NCBI GenBank assembly: GCA_028023455.1
Contig: JAQFVV010000274.1
Span: 618,001 to 682,000 of the forward strand
Length of the DNA: 64,000 nt
Source of the DNA: Epiperipatus broadwayi
Taxonomy: Eukaryota > Onychophora > Udeonychophora > Euonychophora > Peripatidae
Direction of reading: 5' to 3'
Shown here: positions 13,012 to 25,599 of the stretch, piece by piece
Position numbering within the stretch: position 1 is the stretch's first letter
Layout of the letters: each line of letters opens with the position of its first letter
Position numbers and translations under genes: made by a program
The notes under the pieces: generated by a model
What the model was told of the DNA's origin: nothing
Database searches by the model: none
What the model saw: only the letters and a program-made list of their open reading frames with translations

Positions 13012-13520
13012 ATTTTAACAGCTTGAGCAAGTATAAGAAATGGTTATCATGTGAATATCATCTTTAAGAAGAAAACAGAAGATGAAGATGTTTACTGCGA
13101 TTTCAAAAACATATAATGTAGAAAAAATTCAAATTATAAAGTTGTATAATAAAAAATGAGGATCCATCAATATTTAAAATAATCAACAAAGTTTTGGCTA
13201 TGATTGTAGGGGAGATAATGATGATTTCTCAGATTTTCTTTCATCAGCAGACCCTCTATTATGAATTTCGAAATAGGTGTCATATTTATGGGAATCTGCA
13301 TAAAAATTGTGAACTCTATTCTGGTAAAAGTCTACAAAAAGACTCATGCTAAGTTCGAAGAAAATAAATCTGAATATAATGAACTGTTATATCATGTTGA
13401 TGTTGATTGGTTAAGTCGAAGAATATTTTTACAAATATTCAGGAACCTCTTATAAGAGATAAAATATTTTTGGCAAGAGGTAAAGTCTATGTTGAACTGG
13501 ATAATGTTGGTTGATGGATT

Positions 13521-14148
13521 TCCTATGTAACCATTTTAACAAATTAAATTTATCATTATATTACATTTGTAAATATAAGCTAATTAAGTTATATGATGTA
13601 TGACTTGTTTTCCTTACTATTGTAATTTGGCGTTTAAGGCTTTGGCAATGTTATACTGCTAAGTCTATTAATATACGCTGTATCAAAATTTAGTTCAGTC
13701 CCACATGGCTATTTAAGTTTGGTAATTGGATTTGAAAACATATAGATGTCTGAAAATTTCAGATTTTCTACTTAATAGTTAAGTATTCATAAATGCTTGG
13801 CTTGAATTTGTATTTTAGATCTAGTGTCTGAATATCCTAGCCTCACCAACTCGAAACCGGTTTGATGACAGGGATAATTCTAGATAGAGATTTTAAGTTA
13901 TAGAATAGCTTGTTTAGAGCTATTAGCATGCTCATTACATTAAATTCAATAAAGATAAATATTATATGAGAAAAATATTTTTTCATTCTGAATTTGAGAG
14001 ACGTTTTCAAGAATTTATCAGACTATGTGGCAATGTTGATGGGCTACAAATGACTGAAAATATAAATATTATCTTTATCTCCTGAGGAAAATGAAATTCT
14101 TTCCCTGCAAAACGACATAGTTTTAAAAGCACATGGTTCAGAATTTAA
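13521..14148. other. decayed interior of the hAT relic
   Basis: AT-rich DNA between the WLSR-type block and the dimerisation block. 14080-14150 translates to PEENEILSLQND-like sequence collinear with hAT transposases. The rest is too mutated to read. Confidence 0.4.
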
Positions 14149-14348
14149 AATGTATAGTTTAATGGAGGAAGAAATGTATCCAAAAAAAGTTCTATTTAAT
14201 TTAGCATCGATTTTTGGTTCTGTCTACATAAGTAAATCTATATCTTCAACAATGAATATAATCAAATCAAAATCATATTTCCACAATGAATATATTAAAT
14301 CAAAATCGTATTCAGTGCCCACAAAAAACCATTTAGAATCCTATATAT

Positions 14349-14856
14349 CAGTGGTCTTCAACCTTTTCACACCTGCAGACTGGTAAAAATAAGGATAAGG
14401 TTTCGCGGACCAGCAGAAGACTATAGATAAGTTTTCTTAAAGATGTAAACTGATTAGCTTTAGATGAGCATAATTGTTATAACTGATCAAAACAACAATG
14501 TTAAATATAAAAGATGAAATTATATATATATGGAGTTTGTATAATAAAAAACTTTTTTTTTTAATTTTGAATTTTTTTAGAAAAGTAATAAAAAATCTAA
14601 TTCTACCCCCTCCCCACCATAAACATCTGTGATAACTAAAAAAACATTAATTTATGTATAATTGATTAGATTTTGTTTTCGTTCTGTTTCTTTTTTTTTA
14701 ATTGGGTAAAAATGAGATGAAAAAATAAATAAAAATTGTTTATATTAATTAAAAGTTTAATCTCTTATTATTTTGTTATTATAAACTTTCCTGCGGCCCA
14801 GAAGAAAACTTCTGCGGCCCGGCACTGGTTCGCAGACCAAGGGTTGAAGATCACTG
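14349..14856. mobile_element. hAT-type MITE (508 bp)
   Basis: Begins CAGTGGTCTTCAACC and ends GGTTGAAGATCACTG. The exact 8-bp target duplication CTATATAT lies at 14341-14348 and 14857-14864. The subterminal regions (GCGGACCAG…, CTGCGGCCCGG) are the GC-rich part, a layout seen in many hAT MITEs. It sits directly after the hAT transposase relic but has its own target duplication, so it is an independent insertion. Confidence 0.93.
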
Positions 14857-15283
14857 CTATATATGAGTAGCGATTAACATTTATGAACCCAGATATCAAA
14901 ATTGATAGATAGCAAGCAGTATAAAACTTAATAAATTTTCATTCATCTACATGGTATTATTATTATTGTTGTTATTATTATTATTAAAATAAATTACTTC
15001 CTGTTATATATAAATATATATATATATATACACCTGGGTCTCATTTTACGTGATAGATAGGTTCCTCAGAAAACATGTGCAAAAGAAATTGCACAAAAAT
15101 AGACGTACTTACTTTGAAAAAGGGGGGATATGGACTGATTTTTCAATAATTGCATAAAAGCAAAGCACGAACATAAAATTACTTTAAAATTTGCGCAAAA
15201 AAATAAGGAAATAAAATATGACTAATAAAAAATTTCAAATTTGAAAAAAACTGATACAAGACAAACTTTTTTTAACTATAATA

Positions 15284-16587
15284 GGTACTTATAACCTAAT
15301 CGGGCTTGGCCACTTGATGGCATTCTGGCTCACCAAAACACCTAACAAATGCCGTTTACAAGTTCTTCATTATGGCTATAGAAAACATCTAATGTTTGTC
15401 TTAGCCATTAGAAGGCCGTTGATGATGATGTAATGCAGAAATAATATGGCCTATTTCTGCTTCGCGACAGTTATTGTGAATCCACACACTTATCTTTCAT
15501 GTACAGTTTGATATATATGTGTGTATATTTTGATTAGTCAAATTTTTATAATATACGTTACACAATCTTTGTATTTGTAATGAATTTAAGAAACCTGACT
15601 TTATAGTAATTTTCCAAATGGCCACACCCTTATTTAGAGAAGGTGTAATGTGTAAAAGCTTGCCGAGAGTATGTCAAAGGAGTTCAGCCAAGTTCTCATG
15701 CGAAATCTCGTTTTCATGTGAAATACTACATAGTTCATAAAATGTCTGGCGATCATAACTTTTTCAGCAGTTGCTGAAAACAGAAGCCGAGTATTTCTGC
15801 TGTCCAATAAAAATATACATGATTTTTTGTAAATTTCATAGAAAGCATATATTATAAACATGTTTAATAAGTAAAGAAGACATTTATATGTGTTTGTTGT
15901 TGTTTAAAAAAGTTTGAGTTTCTTTCTTTTGTCTGACTACGGTTATGATATTGATATTTTTTATTTTAGCATTACAAACAACAGAACACTAACTCTAAAA
16001 CTAACCCTAAACTAACTCTAAAACTAACCCTAAACTAACCCTAAAACTAACCCTAAAACTAACCCTAAAACTAACCCTAAACTAACCCTAAAACTAACCT
16101 AAACAGTTGTTTTGTTATGTAGAAAGCAATAATTAAGGAAAAGACATTGCTAAATAGACATCGCAAAAAAAGTTCTAGCAATCAATCAATTAATAACTAA
16201 AAAGGAGGAATAATGATAATTTGTCCAAAAGCAGTGATTTAAAAAAAAGGTTGTCGTTTACCAATAATTAAGCGAAAGACATCACTAAATAGACATCGCA
16301 GAGTAGCAGCTTTGTCAAAAATCAGTGATTTAAAAATAAAAAAAAGCTTGTTGTTTACTAAATCCAAAATTAAAATTAAACAACTTTTTAAATAAAAAAA
16401 GTTATATAAATTAAAGTTAAACAACTTTTTAAATAAAAAAAAGTTATAGCAATCAATAAATTAATAACCAAAAAAACAACAACAGCGATTCGATTTAAAA
16501 ATAACGTGGCCCCAAACATTGTATTGTATTGTTTTTGACTGCCAACAACACCATCAAGTGGCCAAGCCTGATTACATTATAATTACC
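15284..16587. mobile_element. nested DNA transposon with 8-bp TSD (1304 bp)
   Basis: Inverted termini of about 37 bp: GGTACTTATAACCTAATCGG…GGCTTGGCCACTTGATGG on the left and the complement on the right, with few mismatches. The exact 8-bp duplication CTATAATA lies at 15276-15283 and 16588-16595. The empty site is visible in the second host-element copy near 35829. GG… termini plus an 8-bp duplication would suit the Merlin (IS1016-like) superfamily, but no transposase remains; hAT is the alternative. The interior holds a telomere-like array and A-rich repeats. Confidence 0.88.
15988..16104. repeat. telomere-like minisatellite (ACTAACCCTAAA)n
   Basis: About ten units of CTAAACTAACCC/CTAAAACTAACCC form a tandem array built on the CCCTAA motif but with a 12-13 bp period. 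It lies inside the nested transposon, so it is part of a mobile element rather than a chromosome end. Confidence 0.85.
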
Positions 16588-17170
16588 CTATAATATTTAA
16601 TTTATTCAAAACAATATATTTTTATGCATAATTTACAGTAATTTACATTTTTTTATACACGTTTTAATTATTATCGCTATTTGCTGATAAACAGGTTCGT
16701 TTGCAAACTGGTAAAAAATCAGATTCTTCACAAGAGAAAATACAACTAGCACCAACTTCATTCTCATGTTGTGTTAATGGTTTTTTGGTGACAATGTAAT
16801 TAGTAATTAATCTAACAACTAAAAATTAAATTCTTATTTTTGTCTTTAATTTTTTAATTTTCAATTCCATTTAAAAATCAAATTTCATTTCACATCACAT
16901 TAATTTCAGGTTGCCTTAAGTAATTTTTAAATTGTTAATTACAATTAAAAATCAGATGGAAATATTAATGCTATAAATAGAAAAGACAGTTGCTTTGATA
17001 TATTAAAGAAATGGATCTACGTAACACGTGCTAATTTAAATATCTTTGTATATAATTTATTATATACTTTTAAGAAAGCTATGATTTTGAGGCATGGATC
17101 CTCGAAAACGTTCAGCTTATTATTATATTTATTTATAACGTCTCTTTTTTAACTTCACTTTTAAGTTTTT

Positions 17171-18505
17171 GTGTTTATTATTATTATTATTATTGAAAAA
17201 TGGGTTTATAAGAAAATTGTTAATGACATAAATAAGATTTTGGTCCTATGCAACATGTTTTTTTTACCTGGAAAATCAACTGAAACTAATCTTTTAACAA
17301 TAACTGATCAAATTGCTAATGTCTTTGAGAATCATTGTCGTTTAGATGTTGGTATTTTGATTAATCCAAAGCATTTTATAAAGTGGATCATTCCAAATTA
17401 CTTTACAAAATGTACAAATTAGATTTTTCCTATAAATTTGGTTGCATGGTTTGACTCTTTTATTAGAAAAAGAACGGCTTATGTAAAGTTTAAGAATAAT
17501 TCTACTAATCCATAGGAGTACCTCAGGGCAGCATCCTTGCAGCATTATTGTTTAACATTTATATTGATGATTTGGGAGAGAGTTTGGAATTTTCACATAG
17601 TTTATGTCATGCAGATGATTGTAAAATTTTTAGGAATATCAACTTAATTAATGATTGCAAAAAGATATTAATAAGTTTGTGAAATGGTGTAGAGATAATA
17701 AAATGGATGTTAATATGGATAAATGTTCAACAGTTTCTTATTCCAAAAAATCTTAAATGATAATTTGTCCTTATTATATTGAAGATCATAATATAAAATT
17801 TGTTGATATTGTGAAAGTCCTTAGTATTATTTTTGCAAGCAATGGATCATTTCATCATCGTATTGAAAATGTAGTAAATAAGGCTTTTAAAATTATGGGT
17901 GCAATTTTAAGGCATAGTAGACAATTTAATAGTTTTACAAAATATAAATTATTTCCCTCTTTGGTTTTGCCTATTTTAGAATATTGATCTGTAGTTTGGA
18001 ATCCTAGTTCCAAATGAGATATTGTTAAAATTCAATTGGTTTATGATAAATTTTCCAAATATATTAAGTTAAATGACCATTATCTATCCCTATCCATTAG
18101 AAAAAAAAAGAGAGATCTTAAAATTTTATATAACCTTGTTAATCAGAAAATTATATTAACTAACAAAATTTCAAATATTACTTTCAATAGTTGTTTACAT
18201 AAAACACGTACATTTACTTTATTTTATATTAAGGTTTATCGCTCTAACATATTAAAAATTTCACCTTTGCTTCGTTTGCCTAATTCTTATAATCATCATT
18301 TTACTAATGAAAATATTTTTACTTTAGTCTTTAAAAAATTTGTTACTTATCTTATAAAAAAGTATGGCATATAATTATATTAATAATTTGTCATTTTTAC
18401 TCATTTTTGTATATTATTTATATATATTATTGTATAGTTGTTATGGTGCAATTCTGTAATTGGCTTAATGCAGTAGTTTAGTACGGTAAATAAATTGAAT
18501 TATTA
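17171..18505 (+). pseudogene. LINE reverse transcriptase relic (Jockey/CR1-like), copy 1
   Basis: RT blocks appear in order although frames are broken. PGKSTETNLLTITDQIANVF (near 17265) is the LINE 'GRST' block. WFDSFIRKRTAYVKF is near 17440-17490. GVPQGSILAALLFNIYIDDL is at 17517-17575. HADDCKIF near 17608 is the catalytic block, with His replacing the usual Tyr of YADD. A thumb/C-terminal part follows (MGAILRHSRQFNSFTKYKLF near 17895, then LPNSYNHHFTNENIF near 18275). The tail around 18450-18505 (TAATTGGCTTAATGCAGTAG…AAATTGAATTATTAT) matches the tail of the minus-strand copy at 19180-19260. Intact, it would reverse-transcribe LINE RNA at a target nick. Several stops make this copy dead. The endonuclease half is missing (5' truncation). 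Confidence 0.85.
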
Positions 18506-18639
18506 TGTTCCAAAGAAAACTTTATTTATTAGACAAAGGTTACATTGGTAATTATATATACATACAGATATGATCTAGTTATTAAGTTCAATTTATGGGC
18601 TGGATTTATGGTATTATGGCAGAAGGTTAGAGTTCAATT

Positions 18640-18990
18640 AGGGTTTTAAGAAAATGTCCGGTGTGCAATCCTGCTGTCTCTGGTTCTTATCTGCTCAAGC
18701 TTATTGGAGAAGGTATCTGGGTGGCATCTAGTGTTGTAACCAATGCAGAAAGTACATGTTGTACACCAAATGCATAAAGACTGAATATATCTGCATGTAT
18801 GGTGGATGTGGAATCTCAATGGAATGTTTCATTGATACTATTGAACATAATCCAGTCGTATCTATATGTGTTCAACATGATCTTTCTTGTCGATGCTAGA
18901 GCTTGACAATTGTGGAGTATATGGCCCTGCATTTCATCCTCCCTGTGGCACAAGCTGCAGAAAGAGTCAATATTGGTATATCATCTGTGA
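18640..18990 (-). pseudogene. LINE C-terminal zinc-finger-like fragment
   Basis: Minus-strand translation from about 18983 reads FCSLCHREDEMQGHILHNCQ, the Cx2C…Hx4C pattern found near the C-terminus of many LINE reverse transcriptases. It runs open for about 50 residues to a stop near 18837, then continues open for about 40 more residues. Composition is more GC-rich than the flanks. It probably belongs to a different LINE from the two neighbouring Jockey/CR1-like copies. The plus-strand ORF overlapping it is antisense. Confidence 0.5.
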
Positions 18991-19017
18991 TGTCGGACTA
19001 TATTGATATATTATCTG

Positions 19018-20436
<1,419 letters not shown>

Positions 20437-20499
20437 TGTATACATGCTTAAATTTGATATTTGAGAAAAATTACAAATACCTTTGTCCTGCAAAATTCT

Positions 20500-21057
20500 G
20501 ACGACTCTTGCTCTAGCACTTATTAATAAAAATGAATATCTAATTATCTCTTCTTAACGAGTAAAGTTAGAAAGTAACCCATAATCATTTTTAATTTGGT
20601 ACTCGACTATTCCGGTGATGAACGATCAAATTCTTCAGAATTTTTTTGAGGAATGACATGTATGGTAATGGGATATTTAAAATGATTTATCCATATGTAA
20701 TAACAGTAAACTATCATTAGAAGATATTGTAATTAGACAACAAATAATTATTTGCTTCAAGGGCTAAATTTTCATTCAAAAGTATAGTAATAGACCAGCA
20801 AAAGTCTATATATATACAATAGAATAGGCAATCAGTGGTCAAATGCGGCTCTTATTCAAGTTAATTATGACTCCATTGAAATCCGATTTTATTTTTTCAT
20901 TTTTTTTAATTACACAAAAATGGGTAGTATAATAGATATTTTTGTCAAACTTTTATTGCTTATTTTATTACAAATTACATCGTGTATATATTAAATTCTA
21001 TTTTCAAATATATTGACAAATTATACATTAACGTTATTTACCGAATCCAAAAAAGAA
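20500..21057. other. AT-rich spacer
   Basis: No gene or repeat structure recognised. Confidence 0.35.
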
Positions 21058-21600
21058 TTATTACGTGTGCGTATTGGAGTGATCACGTGTATGTTTACGA
21101 TATGTGCAATTTTATGGTTATATATTTCAGTGATAGTTTTCCAATATTTTTTCAAAAAATCTGGTAGGTAGATTGTTTTATTAAGCAATTTAAATTTGAT
21201 TATGATTTGAAGTTTTCCCGCGGTGAGGCGCAAGCTTTCTAAAGATGTGTGTACACAGGTTAAGAAAATTATATTAATTGTTTATAATTAGTGCACTTAG
21301 AGTTTCACATTTTTAAAAATAATTATATATAAAAAAACTTTTGAAAATAAAGTAGAAAGTATTTGTTTGATTTTGGTTATATTGTTTCTATTTTTGGTGG
21401 TAAATAATAATAAAGCAGACTTTTAAGCATTATCAAAAAAATATCAACTAAAAATAAATATAGTCCAAAATTGTTTTTAATCATTTTAAATTATTTTATT
21501 CTTAGAAGCCCTGTTTCTTCGATAATTTGTTGCACCATTTATGAATCTTTTAAAACGAGAATTAATATTTATACATTTTTATTTTATTTATTTATTTGTT
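21058..21600. repeat. 540-bp direct repeat, copy A
   Basis: Starts at ATTACGTGTGCGTATTGGAG and recurs at 23058-23610 with about one difference every 12-15 bases by eye. It includes a conserved GC-rich patch CCGCGGTGAGGCGCAAGC (near 21218) in otherwise AT-rich DNA. No ORF is conserved. Confidence 0.85.
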
Positions 21601-22865
21601 GGTACTTGGGTATTATTCCTGCAACCTAGGAAAGATAGGACGACTTTTTATATACGCGATAATGTTGCGAACATTAAATAAACCCTTGCGATTTTAGTTT
21701 TTTTCCTCGTTAAAAAACGTGTTTTTGAACGGGCACAAAACGTGCTTTGAAACGTGTCAACCGAAACTATTACATAGATGCTTTTTTGGAACATTTTAGT
21801 ATTTTTTCCTGATTTAAAAGTTTGTTTGTTCATTTTAAACTTACCATTTGTTATTATTGTGAATTTGGTTTAACATTTTTAATTTCAACTTCATTATTTA
21901 CTTCTGTGTTTTGTTTTCCAATTTCAACTTGGTTATTGTCTAACTTCTGCGTTTTTGAATCTTTGAATTAAAAGTTTATTATTTTATTGTAATTGAATGA
22001 AGACGTTGACTTTGTTATTTGTTTATTCCAAAAATGAGATTGCCTGGCAGAATTCCATTTAGAGCATGTACTGGGCAATCATTTGTTCCACAAATCTTTT
22101 GGAGAAATAGGAAGGACGGTGGGAGGGGTGGGGTACTACTGACAATCGCCATTTTGTTTGTAAAAATCGTCTGCATAAATGTATATTTCATAGAATGATT
22201 TTCTTTTTTACTTTTATAAAAATATATTTATGTTGGCTTTTTTTTTTACGGACCACGTATTTTTTTTTTTTAAAAATTGATCGAATTAAGTAAGCATCAA
22301 AAGTTAGTTTGTGTCCGTACCACGTATTTTTTTTTTTTTTTAAATTGATCGAATTAAGTAAGCATCAAAAGTTAGTTTGTGTCCATGTACAATTTGTAAA
22401 AGTACGTGTATATCTCTCATAATATTTTTTTTGTTTTTGTAAAACTGTATTGAGTATTATTTCTGCAACCAAGAAAAGATAGAATGACATTTGTTTATTC
22501 GAAAAATTAGATTGCCTGTCAGTCTTCCATTTGGAGCATGTACTGGTCAATCACTTGTTCGACAACTTTTTCAGAGAAGGAGGAAGGACGTTGGGGGGGG
22601 GGTTGCTACTGACCATCACCATTTTGTATACAAGAATCGTCTGTGTAAGTATATATTTCATAGAATATATTTACTTTCATAAAAATAAATATTTATGTTG
22701 GCTTTTTTTTTCTCCTGCAACACGGGACCACATTTTTTTTTTTGTTGAAATTGATCAAATTAAGTAAGTGTCAAATGTTAACTTGCGTCCGTGTAGAATT
22801 CATAAATACGTGTTTATCTTATGTAATATTTTTTAGTTTTTTTTGTCTTTGTAAAACTGTATTGA
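21601..22865. repeat. tandem block between the direct repeats
   Basis: Two diverged units of about 470 bp (about 22010-22480 and 22482-22900) share GATTGCCTG…GAGCATGTACTGG…CAATCA, G-rich AGGAAGGACG…TGGG and TGTATTGAGTATTATTTCTGCAACC. Within unit 1 a 68-72 bp subunit (GGACCACGTATTTTTT…GTTAGTTTGTGTCC) occurs twice, with a third diverged copy near 22728. The left edge, GGTACTTGGGTATTATTCCTGC, is inverted relative to the right edge at 23024-23044. ORFs here (for example at 22491 and 22531) fit no known protein. Confidence 0.7.
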
Positions 22866-23036
22866 GTATTATTTCTGCAACCAAGGAAAAATAGGATGAC
22901 TTTTTACATTCGTATCAAAGCATTGCTAACTTTCTAATGTTTGATGTTGCCAAAATAACAACATTAAAAAGTTAGCAGTGTATTGATACGAATGTGAAAA
23001 GTCCTCCTATCTTTCCTTGGTTGCAGGAAAAATACC
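22866..23036. mobile_element. foldback MITE 'CTGCAACCAAGGAAAGATAGGA', copy 1
   Basis: Two arms of about 80 bp are inverted repeats: TTTCTGCAACCAAGGAAAAATAGGATGACTTTT…CATTCGTATCAA…GCTAAC and the complement, meeting near 22955. A second full copy lies at 37855-38026 and isolated arms occur at 21601-21650 and 22455-22490. No coding capacity. Confidence 0.82.
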
Positions 23037-23057
23037 CAAGTACCCAAAGGGTATGGT

Positions 23058-23610
23058 AATTATTATGTGTGCGTATTGGAGTGATCACATGTGTATGTTT
23101 ACGATATGTGCAATTTTATGATTGTATATTTCAGTGATAGTTTTCCAATATTTTTTCAAAAAATCTGGTATGTAGATTGTTTTATTAAGCAATTTAAATT
23201 TGATTATGATATGGAATTTTTCCGCGGTGAGGCGCAAGCTTTCTAAAGACGTGTGTACACAGGTTAAGAAAATTATATTAATTAGTGCACTTAGAGTTTT
23301 ACATTTTTAAAAATAATTATATATAAAAAACGTTTGAAAATAAAAGTGGAAAGTATTTGCTGATTTTGGTTATATTGTTTCTATTTTTGGTGGTAAATAA
23401 TAATAAAACAGACTTTTAACATTATCAAGAAAATATCAACTAAAAATAAATATAGTCCAAAATTGTTTTTAATTATCCTAAATTGCTTTTATTCCTATTT
23501 TATTTAAGAAGCCCTGTTTCTTCGACAATTTGTTGCACCACTTATGAATCTTTTAAAACGGGAATTAATATTTAGACATTTTTATTTTATTTATTTATTG
23601 TATTTTGTTT
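23058..23610. repeat. 540-bp direct repeat, copy B
   Basis: Partner of 21058-21600. The GC-rich patch CCGCGGTGAGGCGCAAGC is kept exactly, while several short indels occur elsewhere (for example 12 bases missing near 23280). Confidence 0.85.
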
Positions 23611-23661
23611 TTCAGAATTTGGAAATAAATTTACTTAAACTTTTTTTTCTCATATGTTAAA

Positions 23662-23733
23662 TGCGTTGACCGGGAAGCGAACCCGGGCCAGCTGCTTGGA
23701 AAGCAGCTATGCTAACCACTAGGCCACCGACGC
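23662..23733 (-). tRNA. tRNA-Gly(UCC)-like gene, probably a retroposed copy
   Basis: On the minus strand a full cloverleaf can be drawn. The acceptor is GCGTCGG/TCAACGC with one C·A mismatch and one wobble. The D arm contains TGGCCTAGTGGTTAGC (box A). The anticodon stem GCTGC/GCAGC encloses loop TTTCCAA, with anticodon TCC (Gly). The T arm CCGGG-TTCGCTT-CCCGG is intact (box B GGTTCGCTTCC), and A follows as discriminator. It is flanked by a direct repeat (TACTTAAACTTTTTTT at 23632-23647, TACTTAAATTTTTTT at 23739-23753) and has a 3' tail TTAACATATGAGAAAA, so it looks like a retroposed tRNA/SINE rather than a resident gene. It could still be transcribed by RNA polymerase III. Confidence 0.75.
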
Positions 23734-24104
23734 TTGACTACTTAAATTTTTTTATTAACCCAAACCTCAGAAAATATATTTAAAAAAAAAAAGGAAAATA
23801 AGAGCAATAAAATAGAAGCTTTCAGAAAAAATGGGTAGAAAAATTTGCTTTTATTGATAATAATGGGAAAACATTGTGTCATATTTATAAAGTTACAATT
23901 GTAAACTACAAAGTAAACAATTTACTACTAAGTTAGTCATTTACACTTTTCAACTCAATATTCACTCAATTCAAAATGGTGAAGAGAAACATTTAAATCA
24001 TTGCAATCAGGTCTTCATAAGCAACAAGGATTCTTGTCTTCTTTCAGTCGCGAAGATGATGAAGATGACAAAGTGAGGGAGCCAATGAAACTAGTTTTTT
24101 GATA

Positions 24105-25560
24105 GCTTAGAATATTGCTCATGTCAAACGTTTATATGAAGAAGTTGTTAATGTTTTGGATCTGGATAATACAAAACTGCATAATTGATTGCCAAGTTCC
24201 TATGTCATGCCGTACAACTGAACATCATATTAATGAAATTAGTAAAAATATTGAAAATAGTTTGATGTGTGATTTAAAAAAATGTATAGCATTCAGTTTA
24301 GTTCTCAACTAGTCCACAAACATTCAGGATGTTCCACAGTTGGTCATTTTTGTCCGCTATGTATCTGCAGGTGTAATATGAAGGGAGAAGTGGTGAAAAT
24401 ACTAGATCCTACCAAAACAACTAGCAGTATCAATGGCATGAAGTAATGAACAGGTTTGAATTGTCTCATGATAAACTTGTAACCCTGCAATGAAAGGGAA
24501 AAACCTAAGTTTTATTGGTCTCTTAAACAACAATACTAAAATTCCACATTTCGTAACTCCTTGCCGCATAGTGAGCACTACATAATAAACCACTTCAAAT
24601 ATGAATATGTGCAGAAGATTGTTTTGCGATTGTGAATTTAATTAGAACAAATGTCAAAACACACTATCAATTTAAGAACTTTTTAGAAGAGCTAAATGTA
24701 GAAACAGATGAATTGCCCAATGATCTCTCCTTATGGTTTGTCATAAGATGGCTTTCAACTTTCAATGTTTTGAGACGTTTTGTGGAATTCCTAAATGCTA
24801 CCATAATATTTTTCAAAGAAAAAAATACCCAGAATTAGAAAATGAAACTTGGATTTTTTACTTAATGTTCCTTACAGACATTATGGAACATTTGCAAACA
24901 CTTAATTCGGTTTACAAGAAAAAGGAAAAATGGTTAATGATTTGTCACAAACTGTCATTAGTTTTGAAGCTAAATTTTGGCTTTAGTGCATAATCTTAAG
25001 TCCAGAATATTTAATCATTTTTCATGAGTAAAAACAAATATAATTAATATAAAATAAGAAAAATTAGATGAATATAAAGAAAATTGGAAGGATTGTAAGT
25101 GGATTTCAAATATAGCTTTGAAGATTTGAAAAGTTTTAAATCTACATTTGTATATTTTGTAAATCCATTTATTTGTGATATTATTGAAGATGGATTTCCA
25201 GTTTTTGAAATAAGACTTGTTGAAAGAGCGACTGGAGAATTGGAGTTATTAGAGATGAAAGAGGATCAGGGGTTGCAAATGCATCACAAATCTAGTTATT
25301 AATTAAATTTTGGAAACTCATTGCAAAACATTCACACTTAAAGAATGCTACTTGCTGTCTATTTTTAGTTTTTGGTCCGACATATTGCTGTGAATCATGG
25401 TATTTTACAATGAAATTCACGAAGGTGAAATATCATTCATAGTTAACCAATATACATCTCACAGAATTGCTGCGAACAGCTTTAACAAATTATACACCAA
25501 TGTTCAAAGATTTGACCGAAGATCTTCATTAAATGTTACACTTTTTATTAATGATTTTTT
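24105..25560 (+). pseudogene. hAT-family transposase relic, second copy
   Basis: Collinear blocks of a ZBED5/GTF2IRD2-like hAT transposase are visible. 24200-24375: SCRTTEHHINEISKNIENSL, then KKCIAFSLVLN-stop-STNIQD, where the usual LDES reads LN-stop-S. 24600-24840: NLIRTNVKTHYQFKNFLEEL and the DLSLWFVIRWLSTFNVLRRF block. 24830-24960: FLTDIMEHLQTLNSVYKKKE. 25100-25300: LKSFKSTFVYFVNPFICD and LELLEMKEDQGLQMHHKSSY. 25370-25540, in changing frames: FGPTYCCESWYFTMKF-type hATC dimerisation block. Multiple stops and frame shifts make it non-functional. It differs from the relic at 12464-14340, so two hAT lineages are present. Confidence 0.88.
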
Positions 25561-25599
25561 ATTATTATATTTTATTTTTATTATTAAAATTTTGAAATA

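Larger units (their letters stand above)
12464..14340 (+). pseudogene. hAT-family transposase relic
   Basis: Three collinear pieces match the vertebrate/invertebrate ZBED5/GTF2IRD2-like hAT transposase layout. (1) 12540-12672 reads FDASTNIFDISQFYIFIRRV, corresponding to the first catalytic-Asp block (usual form …DESTDI…). (2) 13280-13520 reads YNELLYHVDVDWLSRRIFLQ, the conserved WLSRG region. (3) 14150-14330 reads LASIFGSVYISKSISSTMN, the C-terminal dimerisation (hATC) block. Stops and frame changes separate the pieces, and a MITE interrupts the gene at 12673-13011. The intact protein would be DNA-binding and catalyse cut-and-paste transposition; this copy cannot. The catalytic 'DESTD' reads DASTN here, so a key acidic residue is lost. 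Confidence 0.8.
15031..16957. mobile_element. TA-target transposon 'CACCTGGGTCTC', copy 1 (right end lost)
   Basis: Starts with CACCTGGGTCTCATTTTA directly after TA. Positions 15031-15275 and 16596-16957 align with copies at 35579 and 42478. The alignment stops near 16957 and no right terminal repeat follows, so this copy is truncated. A second transposon (15284-16587) is inserted inside it. No ORF is retained. Confidence 0.8.

Noticed and set aside
15988-16104. Chromosome end or fusion point from CCCTAA-like repeats
   Set aside because: The array lies inside a transposon with TIRs and a target duplication and has a 12-13 bp period.
23662-23733. Ordinary resident tRNA-Gly gene
   Set aside because: The flanking target duplication and retroposon-like tail favour a retroposed copy; the feature is kept with that caveat.
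24402-24593. Minus-strand 63-residue ORF
   Set aside because: Antisense to the hAT transposase relic, whose plus-strand blocks are recognisable.
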